From Sphingomonas sp. TREG-RG-20F-R18-01 (GTDB lineage Bacteria; Pseudomonadota; Alphaproteobacteria; Sphingomonadales; Sphingomonadaceae): 64,000 nt of DNA. The stretch spans positions 124,001 through 188,000 of the forward strand of contig NZ_JAKNQQ010000001.1 of the NCBI RefSeq assembly GCF_022662475.1, written 5' to 3'. The translations under genes and the position numbers were made by a program. Shown one piece after another: positions 34,026 through 42,935 of this stretch. A model generated the notes under the pieces. That model ran no database searches. It was given only the letters and a program-made list of their open reading frames with translations, and was not told where the DNA came from. How positions within the stretch are numbered: position 1 is the first letter of the stretch; each line of letters begins with the position of its first letter.

Positions 34026-37000
34026 TTACCCGTTGGCAATCATATCGGGCGCGACCGACTTGTACGGCTCGTCGACGGTCTCGTAGCCGATCGCGCCCAC
34101 CATGCCCCAGGCCGAACCCGAGTTGAGATGATAGAGCGACGACGGGATTCCGCCAACATGGTCGAAGTGGACAAACACACCGCCCGTGGTGCGCAACCAG
34201 GTGTCCTCGTAGACCTGCATCGCACCAGCGCGAGGATCGCGCAGGGCTTGCGCCAAAAGACGTCCGACAGCCTGTGCATACACGTTCGTGCTGCTCGTGA
34301 TCCCCGTCGAGGCGACCGTTTGCGAGGTGTCCACTGTGTACGTGCCAAGGCCGCCCGTAGTGCCAGTAAGCTGGTTGACGATCTTCGTGCCCGCGGTGAT
34401 GCCAGTTCCGACAAGCACATCGTTGGCCCGAATTGGCGCCTGATTGTTCAACGCGGTTACGGTCAGCGTCGTGCCACTGATCGAACCAGTGACGTTGACC
34501 TCGTTGTTCGAGAGCATGTCGTTGTGCTGCCACGCATGCTCATAGGTCGCCGGGATGATGGCGTTGCGCGCCATTCCCTTGCTCACGCAAACGTTCGCGA
34601 GTTCGTTGCAGTGGACGTTCCACCGCGTGACGCGAGTTTCTTCGCTCTTAGCTTGGGCCGCGACGAAGAAGTCGTTAAGGAACCCTGCATCGTCGACCCC
34701 GGCCTTGTCACGCGAGGCCTTGGTGAAGATCGCCTGGTCGTTGTAATCGCCGACCCGCGACGCATAACCGCCGATCGCCAGCACCTTGAGATGCTGCCAC
34801 AGGTTGCCTTCGTTGAGGAACTCGGCGGCGTTGCCCGGCCCCTGCAACGCACCAACCGGCATGAAGCGAGGGTCATTGGTTCCGAGCACGCTCTCAAACG
34901 GTACGATCATGCGGGACATGACCTCGCGCGAATACTGCACGATAAGCGACACACCCGCCGCCAGTGCGCGGTTGTACACGTCGCCCGTTTGCGAGAACAT
35001 GAAGTTCCAGACTTCGTTGCTGTACTCGACGTAGACCTTCATCCCCATCGGCACGGTGTCCCGAATGACCTGAGCGATGCGCGTGTTCTCCGCGATCGTG
35101 TTCAGGTCACAGAGATTGAGCCACAGGTTCTTGCGGTACTTCTTACAAATCCCGATCATGTCTTCGATCGTATAATTCGTGCCGTAGCTGAGCTGCCCGA
35201 GCGGGTTCGTGGGTGCGGCTCCGCGCGGAAGCTGGTTGATGCCAAGGTAGGAACGGCGGTTCGTCCCGGTCGGGCTCATGAAGCGGATGGCGCCCTTGAA
35301 GCCGTTTGCGGGCGCAGGCGACGTCAAGCCGATGAGGCTGTTGGCTGCTTCGGTGCGGAGGAAGCCGGTGGCATCGACGCCCTGCTTGATCATCGTGAAG
35401 AACTGGGTACCGCTTGCCGGGAACGTGTCGGCAACACCGTTGTAAGAATTGAACACCAGAGTGGGTGCACCAGGCGGCACGTCCTTGGTGATCACGATCG
35501 TAGCCGTGCCTGCCGCCAAATTGTACGCTGTACGCTGCATACAGCCATTGCCATTCAGCGTCCAATCCAGTCCGGGATTGAAGCGAACGTCGTACGTGCC
35601 CGCCTCTGAATCATTGAATGCGTAACCGGCATGATCCCAGCACAGCATGATATGCTTGCCCGCAGGTGCCTTCGTCGGCCACCCGTAGCTATCCAGTCCA
35701 ACATCAGTCGAATCATAGGCCCCGGCGGAGGCCTGGTCGACCACCTGTGCCCAGGAACATGTGACTGGCTTATAATCGCTTGCCCGGAGGCCGGCACTGC
35801 GGATGAAGTTCACCGGGCCAGGATTGCCGAACGCGGCGTTGATACCGAATTCCGAATCAATCTTCCGCCACTGAACGGGCACATTCGCAAATGTCGACGT
35901 GACAATTGACTTGTTAGCGGAGTCGCGCACCCAAGCCTGCACGCCCGTACCCTCGGCTGCGGTCGACAGCTCCGCGAACGTGAGCGAATAATTTGCGCCG
36001 CTCTTGGTCGCGTTCGTCCAGTCCTGCAGAACTGAACCGTTCGCCGAAAGAAGCAAAGCCTGTGGCTGAGTTACAGTTCCCTGGATCAGTCCACTGATTG
36101 TCAAAAGCTGCCTGCCTGGCGTGTTCGCCACGTTTGCAACTGACGGCTTCGCAGTCAGAGAATTCGCTGGAACATCATAAATGCTCAAAGCGCTAGCGAT
36201 CGGACTAGGCGACTGACCGTTAGCACCTGGTCCAAGACCCACGAAGTTTGCTGCTGCAGTATCGCCTACTGGGTATCCGGCACCACCATTTGCTGCAGCA
36301 GATGCGGTCGCTTCGACACCGTTGAAATAGACCCGCGCAACTGCACCGATCACTTCGAGTTTTACGACGGTTCCGCTGGGAACAGACTGTGACGTTGTGA
36401 AGGACTGTAGCGAAACGGTAGTATTGCCCACACGCTTTTGCAGCGACCAGCCATTGCTTTGCGTTGACAACTGGATATTGTCAGTATCTCCAGAGAACCG
36501 AGCATAGACCACGCGGTAAGAATTGCTGGTATTTGCATTTGCCGGGTAAAGCACGGATATTTCGATCGAATGATTATTACCATTCGTCGCATGAATCCAT
36601 TTGTAGCCCGTGTCAGCAACCTGCCACAGATCATTGCCCTTCAACTGCAATGCTGTCTGAGTTGGACCGTAATAGCACTGCCATCCCTCAAAGCCGTGTA
36701 GCGGTGTGGCATCGGGGCCGTCAAAACCGGTTTTGTAAGAAGTCTGAGATGGCGCAGCAATAATGACGTTGCTGGCTGCAGAAATTGCACTATTCGCCAG
36801 CTCCAAACAGTCGATGTAAGTGCCAGTATCCGTCGCTGCTACATAACTGTAGGTTGAACCTGTCGCGCCCGCGATAGGATTCCCGTCTCGACGCCACTGA
36901 CTAGTTACTTTGGGCGATCCGGTCCACACAGCAGGAGTCTTGGTAAGCGTGCTACCATCGGTCAGACTCCCGGAAATAATCGGGTTGACCAGTGCAAAAA

Positions 37001-37295
37001 CAGGACCGACGATCACCGAAGGATCGACCAGTTGCATCACATTGACGAAGGCGTTCCGCATGCCCCCGAGGCCAGTGGCCACCGTCGGCGCCGACAATCC
37101 CTTTGCAGCCGCGATCTTCTGCAAGTTAGATCGCATGTTAGCGCGCCAAGCGACCACGCCGTTCGTGACCACCGGCAGATTCAACCCGAGCGATGCCGAA
37201 ACAATCGCCATAGCTTGGCGGTAGGACTGCCGGAATCCGCTGAATCCGACCGTGTTGAGCGGAATACCAAGAGTAGGCGTTTGCTTATTTGCCAC
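34026..37295 (-). CDS. Large virion protein with glycosidase-like C-terminal domain
   Basis: A 1089-aa protein from a GTG with GGAGATCACC just upstream. Residues 1-110 are helical with a [15 protein letters not shown] segment. An Ig-like segment follows ([15 protein letters not shown]). At ~190-390 comes a jelly-roll, lectin-like domain ([16 protein letters not shown] to SIYDVPA). From ~500 on it looks like a TIM-barrel glycosidase, with [14 protein letters not shown] (~755) as a possible catalytic strand and a Gly/Thr-rich insert near 935-1000. It may bind or cut surface polysaccharide. Placement between terminase and head genes is unusual. Confidence 0.65.
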   Translation of the reverse strand: MANKQTPTLGIPLNTVGFSGFRQSYRQAMAIVSASLGLNLPVVTNGVVAWRANMRSNLQKIAAAKGLSAPTVATGLGGMRNAFVNVMQLVDPSVIVGPVFALVNPIISGSLTDGSTLTKTPAVWTGSPKVTSQWRRDGNPIAGATGSTYSYVAATDTGTYIDCLELANSAISAASNVIIAAPSQTSYKTGFDGPDATPLHGFEGWQCYYGPTQTALQLKGNDLWQVADTGYKWIHATNGNNHSIEISVLYPANANTSNSYRVVYARFSGDTDNIQLSTQSNGWSLQKRVGNTTVSLQSFTTSQSVPSGTVVKLEVIGAVARVYFNGVEATASAAANGGAGYPVGDTAAANFVGLGPGANGQSPSPIASALSIYDVPANSLTAKPSVANVANTPGRQLLTISGLIQGTVTQPQALLLSANGSVLQDWTNATKSGANYSLTFAELSTAAEGTGVQAWVRDSANKSIVTSTFANVPVQWRKIDSEFGINAAFGNPGPVNFIRSAGLRASDYKPVTCSWAQVVDQASAGAYDSTDVGLDSYGWPTKAPAGKHIMLCWDHAGYAFNDSEAGTYDVRFNPGLDWTLNGNGCMQRTAYNLAAGTATIVITKDVPPGAPTLVFNSYNGVADTFPASGTQFFTMIKQGVDATGFLRTEAANSLIGLTSPAPANGFKGAIRFMSPTGTNRRSYLGINQLPRGAAPTNPLGQLSYGTNYTIEDMIGICKKYRKNLWLNLCDLNTIAENTRIAQVIRDTVPMGMKVYVEYSNEVWNFMFSQTGDVYNRALAAGVSLIVQYSREVMSRMIVPFESVLGTNDPRFMPVGALQGPGNAAEFLNEGNLWQHLKVLAIGGYASRVGDYNDQAIFTKASRDKAGVDDAGFLNDFFVAAQAKSEETRVTRWNVHCNELANVCVSKGMARNAIIPATYEHAWQHNDMLSNNEVNVTGSISGTTLTVTALNNQAPIRANDVLVGTGITAGTKIVNQLTGTTGGLGTYTVDTSQTVASTGITSSTNVYAQAVGRLLAQALRDPRAGAMQVYEDTWLRTTGGVFVHFDHVGGIPSSLYHLNSGSAWGMVGAIGYETVDEPYKSVAPDMIANG

Positions 37296-37330
37296 GGTGA
37301 TCTCCGGAAACGAGAAAATTCACCGTGCTA

Positions 37331-37336
37331 TATCAC
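37331..37336 (-). promoter_or_regulatory. TATCAC box before the large virion gene
   Basis: The 77-base gap between terminase and the large virion gene holds GCGTGATATAGC on the minus strand (TATCAC on the plus strand), matching the boxes at other breaks of the late block. A GTTGCAAC inverted repeat lies next to it. Confidence 0.4.
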
Positions 37337-37372
37337 GCGTAGGGTGTTGCAACAACCTTGTGGTGATGCGCT

Positions 37373-39454
37373 TCACGCAAGACGATTGGCAAGGTCAGCC
37401 AGCGATCTGCGTTTTACAGGCTCGACCGTCACCGTTTGTCCGCCTGGACCGAATACGAAATCGTTGCTGTCCCACTCAGCAGCCCATCCCGGAGGCTTCG
37501 ACCAGTCGAGGTAGCGGAGGTTGATATCGCGATGCTCAAGAAACGCCAGCGCATAACAGAGCAAATCCCATGCTTCGTTCTTCCGACCTCCAACCTTGTC
37601 CCACTGCCCGTTCGGCAATCGAATTTCGTTCGTAAGCTGCGAGTACAGCCACATCTCAGCCCAGTGCGGAAAATGGATCTGTCCGCCTGGAATGGTGCGC
37701 TCCAACAGGTTATTTGCATTGTCCTTGACGATGTTAGAATTGATGAACCACACCGGCACCGCGGCGTAGCGCTCGAATTTATTACCCTTCGACTGGGCGT
37801 TTGGATACGCGATCCGGATTGGCGCTGTCTCGGTCTTCGACGGCATACCCTTCAGCAAATGGAAGCGCTGCGTGAGGCCGCGATCGCGCAACTTCAGCCA
37901 GAACTCATAGGCGGTCGCGGTGGTGCCATCGGAACCGCCACTATCGCAGGCCGTCAGCTTTATGCCCATTCGCCGGCCGCTGTTATCTGACAGCGGATAG
38001 CTGCGTTCGATGACCTGACTGACCAGTTGTTCCCAGTCTTCGACATAGGCGCCGGGATCAAGCCGCTCACGTTCCCCATCCTCATCGGTTCGAAGAGATT
38101 TGCGGATCTTGAACATGTCCACATGCCAGATGTCGCGGTTGGCATCGACTCCGAAGATATGCACGACGAAGCAAGAACCGACACCACCTTGCACGTCGAC
38201 CATGCCGAGCAGAAAACGCACGCCTGGCGGCACTGTCGGTTCGTTCGGCGCACTCCCCCAGTCTTCGGCGCGCTCCTTGAGCGATTCCGGCAACCGTCCG
38301 CCCTCAAGGCGCTTGGGAATGTATGCATCACCCTGATCTACCGTGACCGTCGTCATCAGGGGGCCTTCGTCGCCGGTCTTGTCGTACGTCTCCATGGCCG
38401 TCAGATGCTGGCGTACGAGCTGCGGCCAGTCTGTGAACCCAGCGGCCGGGCCAAACATCCAAAATGATGCAATGTCACTGCGCCGGGGAGTGCCCTCTAC
38501 GGTGCCGTCTGGCATCCATATTTCACCCTCCTTAATCCACTTACCGCCAGCATTTAGCGGCTTCTGCCAGTGAGGCTGCATCGGGTAGCCGTCATGTGGG
38601 CAGATCATGACAGTTTGTTCGGCCATCTCCATGATGTCGCCGGTGTCGAGCGTTGGCCAATGCAGCAGTTTGAAATGTGGCTCAAATGCCGTCTCGCACT
38701 GTGGGCATTTCCACTGCCACCGGCGACGATCGCCGCGATTATAGATCGACAGGATACCGTCGCAAGGTGGCGCTTCATGTGGATGTTTCGGATTAGGAGT
38801 CCACTTTGGATCGGTGACAGGGAAGCCGGGGCTGGCTTCGGCACCGATCATGCCATAGCGTTTGAACGTTCCGGCGCGCTTCTTCGTCAAGTCGAAGACG
38901 TGGCCTTCCTTGTCGATGATCTGTGGCTTGATGCGATCCATATCGAAAATCCACAGCCGCGGAATCGTCTTACCGGATAGATTGGAGATCGTCGGCCAGG
39001 TTACGGTCAACCGCATGCCGGACAAGAATGCCTTGTCAAACACGTTGTCGTTCGTCTTGCCAGGAACAAGCCGCTTTTTCAGTTCTGGGCTATTGCGCAG
39101 CGCTTTTGCCAAGTCTGCTAGTGACCAGTCGCGGGCATTGGTTTGCCCCATGTGGACGAACATCATATCAGCAGGATCAGTGATCGCGGTATGCGACAAC
39201 CAGTTGATCGCCATCGCCGACTTACCCGTTCGTGCTGGTCCAGCGAACGCCATTCCGGTGTAGTCGAGGGACGTCAGAACATCAGACGGCTCCCGCAGGT
39301 ATGGTGTCTTGTCGTACGAAAACGGTCCTTCGTGCTGACCGGGATTCTTGACGATATGATACCGCTCACCTGCTTCTGATACAGATATGCGAACAGGGGG
39401 TTTTACGGCTTCAGCGGTTGCGACCACCATCTCTTCAAGGGTAGCATAGCTCAC
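37373..39454 (-). CDS. Terminase large subunit (GpA family)
   Basis: A 693-aa DNA-packaging ATPase/nuclease from a GTG overlapping the small-subunit stop (GTGA). Walker A is AGPARTGKSAMAINW (residues ~71-85), then ADMMFVHMGQTNARDW. A zinc-like pair (WKCPQCETAF; MICPHDGYPM) lies near the middle. The C-terminal nuclease region includes LLGMVDVQGG and TACDSGGSDG. This is the lambda gpA/PF05876 pattern, so cos-type packaging is likely. Confidence 0.93.
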   Translation of the reverse strand: MSYATLEEMVVATAEAVKPPVRISVSEAGERYHIVKNPGQHEGPFSYDKTPYLREPSDVLTSLDYTGMAFAGPARTGKSAMAINWLSHTAITDPADMMFVHMGQTNARDWSLADLAKALRNSPELKKRLVPGKTNDNVFDKAFLSGMRLTVTWPTISNLSGKTIPRLWIFDMDRIKPQIIDKEGHVFDLTKKRAGTFKRYGMIGAEASPGFPVTDPKWTPNPKHPHEAPPCDGILSIYNRGDRRRWQWKCPQCETAFEPHFKLLHWPTLDTGDIMEMAEQTVMICPHDGYPMQPHWQKPLNAGGKWIKEGEIWMPDGTVEGTPRRSDIASFWMFGPAAGFTDWPQLVRQHLTAMETYDKTGDEGPLMTTVTVDQGDAYIPKRLEGGRLPESLKERAEDWGSAPNEPTVPPGVRFLLGMVDVQGGVGSCFVVHIFGVDANRDIWHVDMFKIRKSLRTDEDGERERLDPGAYVEDWEQLVSQVIERSYPLSDNSGRRMGIKLTACDSGGSDGTTATAYEFWLKLRDRGLTQRFHLLKGMPSKTETAPIRIAYPNAQSKGNKFERYAAVPVWFINSNIVKDNANNLLERTIPGGQIHFPHWAEMWLYSQLTNEIRLPNGQWDKVGGRKNEAWDLLCYALAFLEHRDINLRYLDWSKPPGWAAEWDSNDFVFGPGGQTVTVEPVKRRSLADLANRLA

Positions 39455-40167
39455 GCGTCATCGTCCTTGAAACCTGGGCCGTCAAACGGATCGATTTCGA
39501 CCTGCCGGCTGAACGTCTTTTGCTGCTGCGGGAGCGCAACCAGAGCTTCATGCAGGTCTTTCTGAAACTGGTCGGTGAAGCCGGCCAGTGTGCGACTCTG
39601 TTCATCGCTCAAACCGGCGTCGCGCATGCCTTCCGTGATCAGCGGCACTCGGTCTTTGACCATCATGAACACGGTGCCGAACACCTCCAGCACCTTCGCC
39701 GTCGGCCAGGCTTCCCCGGTCTCGATCAACGTCTTGTTCTTGATGCGCTCAGCCTCCCAGAACACTTTGTTGATGCTGTTCGGCATATCAGCGGGATTAA
39801 GCGTACGGAGATAGGTCGCCAGATCCATCTTCGGCTTGATCAGGTACGGCACGGCTTCATGGAAATAGTACACGGGTCGCCCGCCGCCGACCTGCCCGCA
39901 CGCCTTGCAATTCACCAACCGTTTGCGAACGGTTGCAGGGTCCATCCGAAATACCCGCCCTAGGAAGTTCATGCTCACAGGCATGAGAAAGTCTTCTTCT
40001 GGAATCTTCGTCTGGCCGACCCCGGCACGACGGATCTCGGCCTGATGCGCGGCATCCTCCATCGCCTTTGCAGCACGCAGGGCGCGTTCCTCGTTCGACG
40101 GGCGACCAACCTTCTTGCGCGGAGGTTCAGTTCCACCCAACAGGTCGTCAAATTCTGACGATATCAT
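39451..40167 (-). CDS. Terminase small subunit (Nu1-like)
   Basis: A 238-aa protein with a winged helix-turn-helix (MNFLGRVFRMDPATVRKRL) followed by KACGQVGGGRPVYYFHEAVPYL and a helical remainder that would contact the large subunit. It selects the packaging site. The N terminus begins ISSEFDDLLGG, the shared terminal motif. It is coupled to the large subunit (GTGA) and to the small zinc protein upstream (ATGA). Confidence 0.85.
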   Translation of the reverse strand: MISSEFDDLLGGTEPPRKKVGRPSNEERALRAAKAMEDAAHQAEIRRAGVGQTKIPEEDFLMPVSMNFLGRVFRMDPATVRKRLVNCKACGQVGGGRPVYYFHEAVPYLIKPKMDLATYLRTLNPADMPNSINKVFWEAERIKNKTLIETGEAWPTAKVLEVFGTVFMMVKDRVPLITEGMRDAGLSDEQSRTLAGFTDQFQKDLHEALVALPQQQKTFSRQVEIDPFDGPGFKDDDA

Positions 40168-40355
40168 TTAGAACGCCGTCCTTTGGGCTTGCTACCCAGA
40201 TGCCAGTTTGGGCAATACGAACAGCGATAGAGGGCCATCTGGCCGTCTTTTTTGCTGAACTTGCGAATGCGTTTCACGGCGCGCTCAGCTTCGATGAATG
40301 ATCCGAAACCCTGCTTCCCGTCGCAGCCATAGATCATCCCAATAGGTCGGCCCAT
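40164..40355 (-). CDS. Small zinc-ribbon-like phage protein
   Basis: A 63-aa basic protein with YRCSYCPNWHLGS near the C terminus and a KRIRKFSKKDG linker, a pattern seen in small phage proteins near terminases. Overlaps both neighbours. Function is unknown; DNA binding is plausible from charge. Confidence 0.72.
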   Translation of the reverse strand: MGRPIGMIYGCDGKQGFGSFIEAERAVKRIRKFSKKDGQMALYRCSYCPNWHLGSKPKGRRSK

Positions 40356-40564
40356 TTGTCCTCCCCCACCTGCTGCGCCTGCCAGCGCTGGACCTCGATC
40401 GACGTCCAGAAACGGCGCTTTGGGTTGTCGCGATACGGTCGCGAAGTTGGGAAACTACCGTCCGACATCTGCCGGTATATTTCCGACTTCGACAGGCCAG
40501 TGACCTCAACCACGCGTGGGAGGCGCCATAGTTCTGGGACGGCTAGGGACGGTGTAGCACTCAT
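40334..40564 (-). CDS. AlpA-family regulator with terminal DLLG motif
   Basis: A 76-aa MerR-fold AlpA protein: LPRVVEVTGLSKSEIYRQMSDG, then FPTSRPYRDNPKRRFWTSIEVQRWQ. It ends in DKWADLLG, the terminal motif of this prophage, directly after the DNA-binding domain. AlpA proteins activate excision or early promoters. It is the first leftward gene of the packaging operon, 22 bases overlapping the zinc-ribbon gene. Confidence 0.85.
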   Translation of the reverse strand: MSATPSLAVPELWRLPRVVEVTGLSKSEIYRQMSDGSFPTSRPYRDNPKRRFWTSIEVQRWQAQQVGEDKWADLLG

Positions 40565-40573
40565 CGGGATGGG

Positions 40574-40641
40574 GTATCACCTGTTTGTTGATATTGCAAC
40601 CGTGCGATATCGGTTGACAATCGGCTAACCGAACACTTATC
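40574..40641. promoter_or_regulatory. Regulatory region: TATCAC box and rightward promoter
   Basis: A TATCAC box at 40574-40579 lies ten bases from the AlpA start (minus-strand GGTGATACC). TTGACA at 40613-40618, 17 bases, TTATCA at 40636-40641 forms a good rightward promoter pointing into a gene-free stretch that contains a tRNA-like sequence. Confidence 0.6.
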
Positions 40642-40973
40642 ATGACACAGTCGTGGGTCGAACCACTAGGCTGGATCAAGTGGGACGTGGCAATCACTCC
40701 AGCGACTCGGCGTGCAAATCGGCCGTAAGAAGCGCAGACTGTTTCCGGAAACAGGCGTTCGGTGGAAGCCCGATACTTGAGTGCTCATAGCTTAGCTGGA
40801 TAGGTCTTGCGTCTTCTGTACATTACCGTGCAGATTCGAAATCTATCAAACACCCGCCCATCCCCCTATCGTCGCATCCACAAAAAAATCATGTCACCTT
40901 ACGCTTGATTATGCACCAGTTTAGTGCGATCAACAGTTTGCTGACTTAATAGCAAAATTTGAGGATATATGTT
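40642..40973. other. Gene-free stretch with palindrome and tRNA-like sequence
   Basis: No convincing reading frame lies between the AlpA gene at 40564 and the regulator at 40974. The stretch holds a perfect 16-bp palindrome at 40739-40754 (CTGTTTCC/GGAAACAG) and the tRNA-like sequence at 40781-40854. Its last ~80 bases are AT-rich and carry the ribosome site GAGGA of the next gene. Confidence 0.6.
40781..40854 (+). pseudogene. Decayed tRNA-Arg(TCT)-like sequence
   Basis: The spacing of a tRNA is preserved: 7-base acceptor strand, TA, a D-arm with AGCTGGATA loop, a 7-base anticodon loop CTTCTGT with anticodon TCT, 5-base variable region, T-loop TTCGAAA, 7-base 3' strand. The stems are badly paired (acceptor 4 of 7, anticodon arm weak) and no CCA follows. 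It therefore reads as a degenerate or non-canonical tRNA, 140 bases downstream of a strong promoter. Confidence 0.5.
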
Positions 40974-41432
40974 GTGAAGCACACTGAAACCCCATGGTCG
41001 AATATTCCACCCCTTGGTCCGCTACTGCGACCGGCCGAAGCAGCAAAGTATCTCGGATACTCAATTGCATCTTATTATCGATTGGCTGTGCAGGGAGATC
41101 TGCCCGCACCCGTTCGGATGGGCCCAGGTCATCAAGGGGCAAGTGTGGTTCCAAAGGGCTGGCTAGATGCCGTGATAGCGTCGCGGTTTGCAGGAGGTGA
41201 ACAGTGGACCAAAACATCGCATAATGAACGTATATCAAGACAAACTGCGGTATATGATCAAGCGGTTGAAAGTAAAAAAATTGGAATAGGACAAGATATG
41301 CATCTGGCAGGCTGGCTAGCGGCTTGTGAGTTTTATGGAATAATAGATGTTAACCAAAATGCTATTTCGAAACTTGAAGAGGTTTTGCTAACCGATTCTG
41401 GCGCGAATGCTTTTCTGGATAATATGAAATAA
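40974..41432 (+). CDS. AlpA/MerR-type DNA-binding protein
   Basis: A 152-aa protein from the GTG at 40974 with GAGGA eight bases upstream. The N-terminal half is an AlpA-like helix-turn-helix (LLRPAEAAKYLGYSIASYYRLAVQGD, then GASVVPKGWLDAVI). The C-terminal half is helical, AT-richer and unrecognised. It lies between packaging genes and integrase on the opposite strand to both, so it may control lysogeny or excision. Confidence 0.75.
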   Translation: MKHTETPWSNIPPLGPLLRPAEAAKYLGYSIASYYRLAVQGDLPAPVRMGPGHQGASVVPKGWLDAVIASRFAGGEQWTKTSHNERISRQTAVYDQAVESKKIGIGQDMHLAGWLAACEFYGIIDVNQNAISKLEEVLLTDSGANAFLDNMK

Positions 41433-41497
41433 TCAACGAATACGCTAAGTTACTAACTGCAGTTTGGCCGCGATAGAAGTGTCGCGGCCATTGATCG

Positions 41498-42670
41498 TTA
41501 TCCCAACATATCCCCCCAGTCCGGAAACAGGGTGTCATTCCACCACTGCACCAGCCGGCGACGCTCATCCATATACTCGGCCGCATTGTACGCACGGCGC
41601 ACATCATTCTGCTCAACGTGAGCGAGCTGGCGCTCAACAGCATCTGGCTGCCACAGGCCAGACTCGTTCGCCGCAGTACTGAACGTTCTGCGGATGCCGT
41701 GGACGGTCATCTTCGACATATAACCGAGTCGGTAACATATCGAGATCATCGCGTTTTGGCTGATGACGCCAGACTTGGTATCCTTCGAAAACAGCAATGC
41801 ACCCCGGCGCGGGATTTCCTGCAACAGCGCCAGCGTCTGCCAGGATAGCGGAACGATGTGTTCCAATCCCTCCTTCATGCGTCCAGCCGGGATGCGCCAG
41901 ACATCGCCTTCGAATTCGTCCCACGCCGCGAAACGGATTTCATTCGTTCGGACGACGGTCTGCAGCGTCAGCTTCAACGCCAAAACAGCCAGCGTGTCTT
42001 CCCTGAACGACTCCACGCCACGGACGAACTCTGCCATGTCGGACAGCCGCAGTGCAGCCCGGTGGACGGTGCGCGGTTTCGGCTTCAGCGCCTTCTGGAT
42101 ATCGCGACTCGGATCGCGGGCGCACTTCCCTTCAGCGATGCCGAACTGAAACACCTCTCCGCAGTAATTCTTCACCCGTTTGGCGAGTTCGATGGCCCCG
42201 CGGTCTTCAATCTTCCGGATCGCAGCCAGCAGTTCTGGGGGCTCAATGTCGGTGATCGGACGGCTGCCGAGTGTCGGAAAAATGTCACCCTCCAGCCGCG
42301 ACATGATCCTGGTGGAATATGACGACACCCAACCGCTCGTTTTCGTGGCGAACCAGTCTCGCGCTACCATTTCGAATGTGTCTGCGATCGACACTGCCGG
42401 GATCACCTCAACGGCTTTCTTGATGGCGGGATCATGACCATGGTCGACCGTGTCGCGCGCCACGTCGCGCAGTTCGCGAGCACGGGCGAGCGTGACACCT
42501 GGCCATGTCCCCAGCGACATCGTCTTGCGGAGCCCGAGGAAGCGATAGTCGAACCGCCACAGTTTGGACCCAGATGTGGCGACGATCGCGTACAGCCCGC
42601 CGCTATCGTACATTTTGTACGGCTTCTCGCCAGGCTTCGCGTCCCGCAGTTGAATGTGTGTGAGTCCCAC
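41498..42670 (-). CDS. Tyrosine integrase (P4 type)
   Basis: A 390-aa site-specific recombinase. It has a DUF4102-type arm-binding N terminus (LTHIQLRDAKPGEKPYKMYDSGGLYAIV), a SAM-like core-binding domain at ~95-190, and a catalytic domain with R241 (VVRTNEIR), H324/R327 (HGIRRTFSTAANE), H351 (LAHVEQND) and Y361 (AYNAAEYM). It ends in PDWGDMLG, the shared terminal motif, beyond the normal QWWND tail. It lies 175 bases from the tRNA-Ile2 3' end, which fits its attachment site. Confidence 0.95.
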   Translation of the reverse strand: MGLTHIQLRDAKPGEKPYKMYDSGGLYAIVATSGSKLWRFDYRFLGLRKTMSLGTWPGVTLARARELRDVARDTVDHGHDPAIKKAVEVIPAVSIADTFEMVARDWFATKTSGWVSSYSTRIMSRLEGDIFPTLGSRPITDIEPPELLAAIRKIEDRGAIELAKRVKNYCGEVFQFGIAEGKCARDPSRDIQKALKPKPRTVHRAALRLSDMAEFVRGVESFREDTLAVLALKLTLQTVVRTNEIRFAAWDEFEGDVWRIPAGRMKEGLEHIVPLSWQTLALLQEIPRRGALLFSKDTKSGVISQNAMISICYRLGYMSKMTVHGIRRTFSTAANESGLWQPDAVERQLAHVEQNDVRRAYNAAEYMDERRRLVQWWNDTLFPDWGDMLG

Positions 42671-42844
42671 GATTGACGGTATCCTCGGTTGATCTGACGG
42701 TACGGCTTAAATCCTGTACCGCCAAAAACAAGGGTCCACCTAGGAAGGCTGAGGACTGCAAATTATCTCACCACCGCCAAAAGCGCAGAATTTAGGGCTT
42801 TCTGACTTTCCCAGAGCGTCCCAGGCGGTTCTCAAATTCAGGGG
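42671..42844. other. Attachment-side intergenic region
   Basis: 174 bases between integrase and tRNA with no gene. An imperfect inverted repeat CGGTACGG / CCTGTACCG lies at 42698-42721, close to the integrase start, and could be an arm site or operator. The attachment core is expected to extend into the tRNA 3' end; it cannot be delimited without the other prophage end. Confidence 0.55.
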
Positions 42845-42921
42845 TGGTGGGCCCGGCAGGACTTGAACCCGCAACCTAGCCGTTATGAGCGGCCAGCTCT
42901 AACCAGTTGAGCTACAGGCCC
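42845..42921 (-). tRNA. ileX: tRNA-Ile2 (anticodon CAT)
   Basis: A 77-base tRNA on the minus strand including encoded CCA. Acceptor GGGCCTG/CGGGCCC, D-arm GCTC/GAGC, anticodon arm GGCCG/CGGCT with loop CTCATAA, T-arm GCGGG/CCTGC with loop TTCAAGT all pair. The body matches the isoleucine tRNA that carries lysidine at CAT, rather than initiator or elongator Met. The T-arm/acceptor part faces the prophage and is the probable attachment site. Confidence 0.93.
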
Positions 42922-42935
42922 CCCCGGGCCATCCG

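Larger units (their letters stand above)
1..42845. mobile_element. Lambda-type siphophage prophage, left end outside window
   Basis: A contiguous set of phage genes runs from the left edge to the integrase at 41498-42670: terminase, portal, capsid, tail, lysis, methyltransferase and integrase. The right boundary is placed at the 3' end of the tRNA-Ile2 gene at 42845, because a tyrosine integrase next to a tRNA gene is the usual arrangement. The left boundary, repressor and replication genes are not in the window. The late genes are in lambda order and look intact, so the element may be a functional prophage, but this cannot be confirmed without the missing end. Confidence 0.93.

Noticed and set aside
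34128..35609. Long rightward open frame (493 codons) inside the large virion gene
   Set aside because: It is antisense to a well-supported gene, Arg-rich and without domain or ribosome site; typical of GC-rich shadow frames.
40645..40740. Second tRNA-like sequence near GTGGGTCGAACCAC
   Set aside because: Only a short T-arm-like hairpin is present; no D-arm or anticodon arm could be fitted on either strand.
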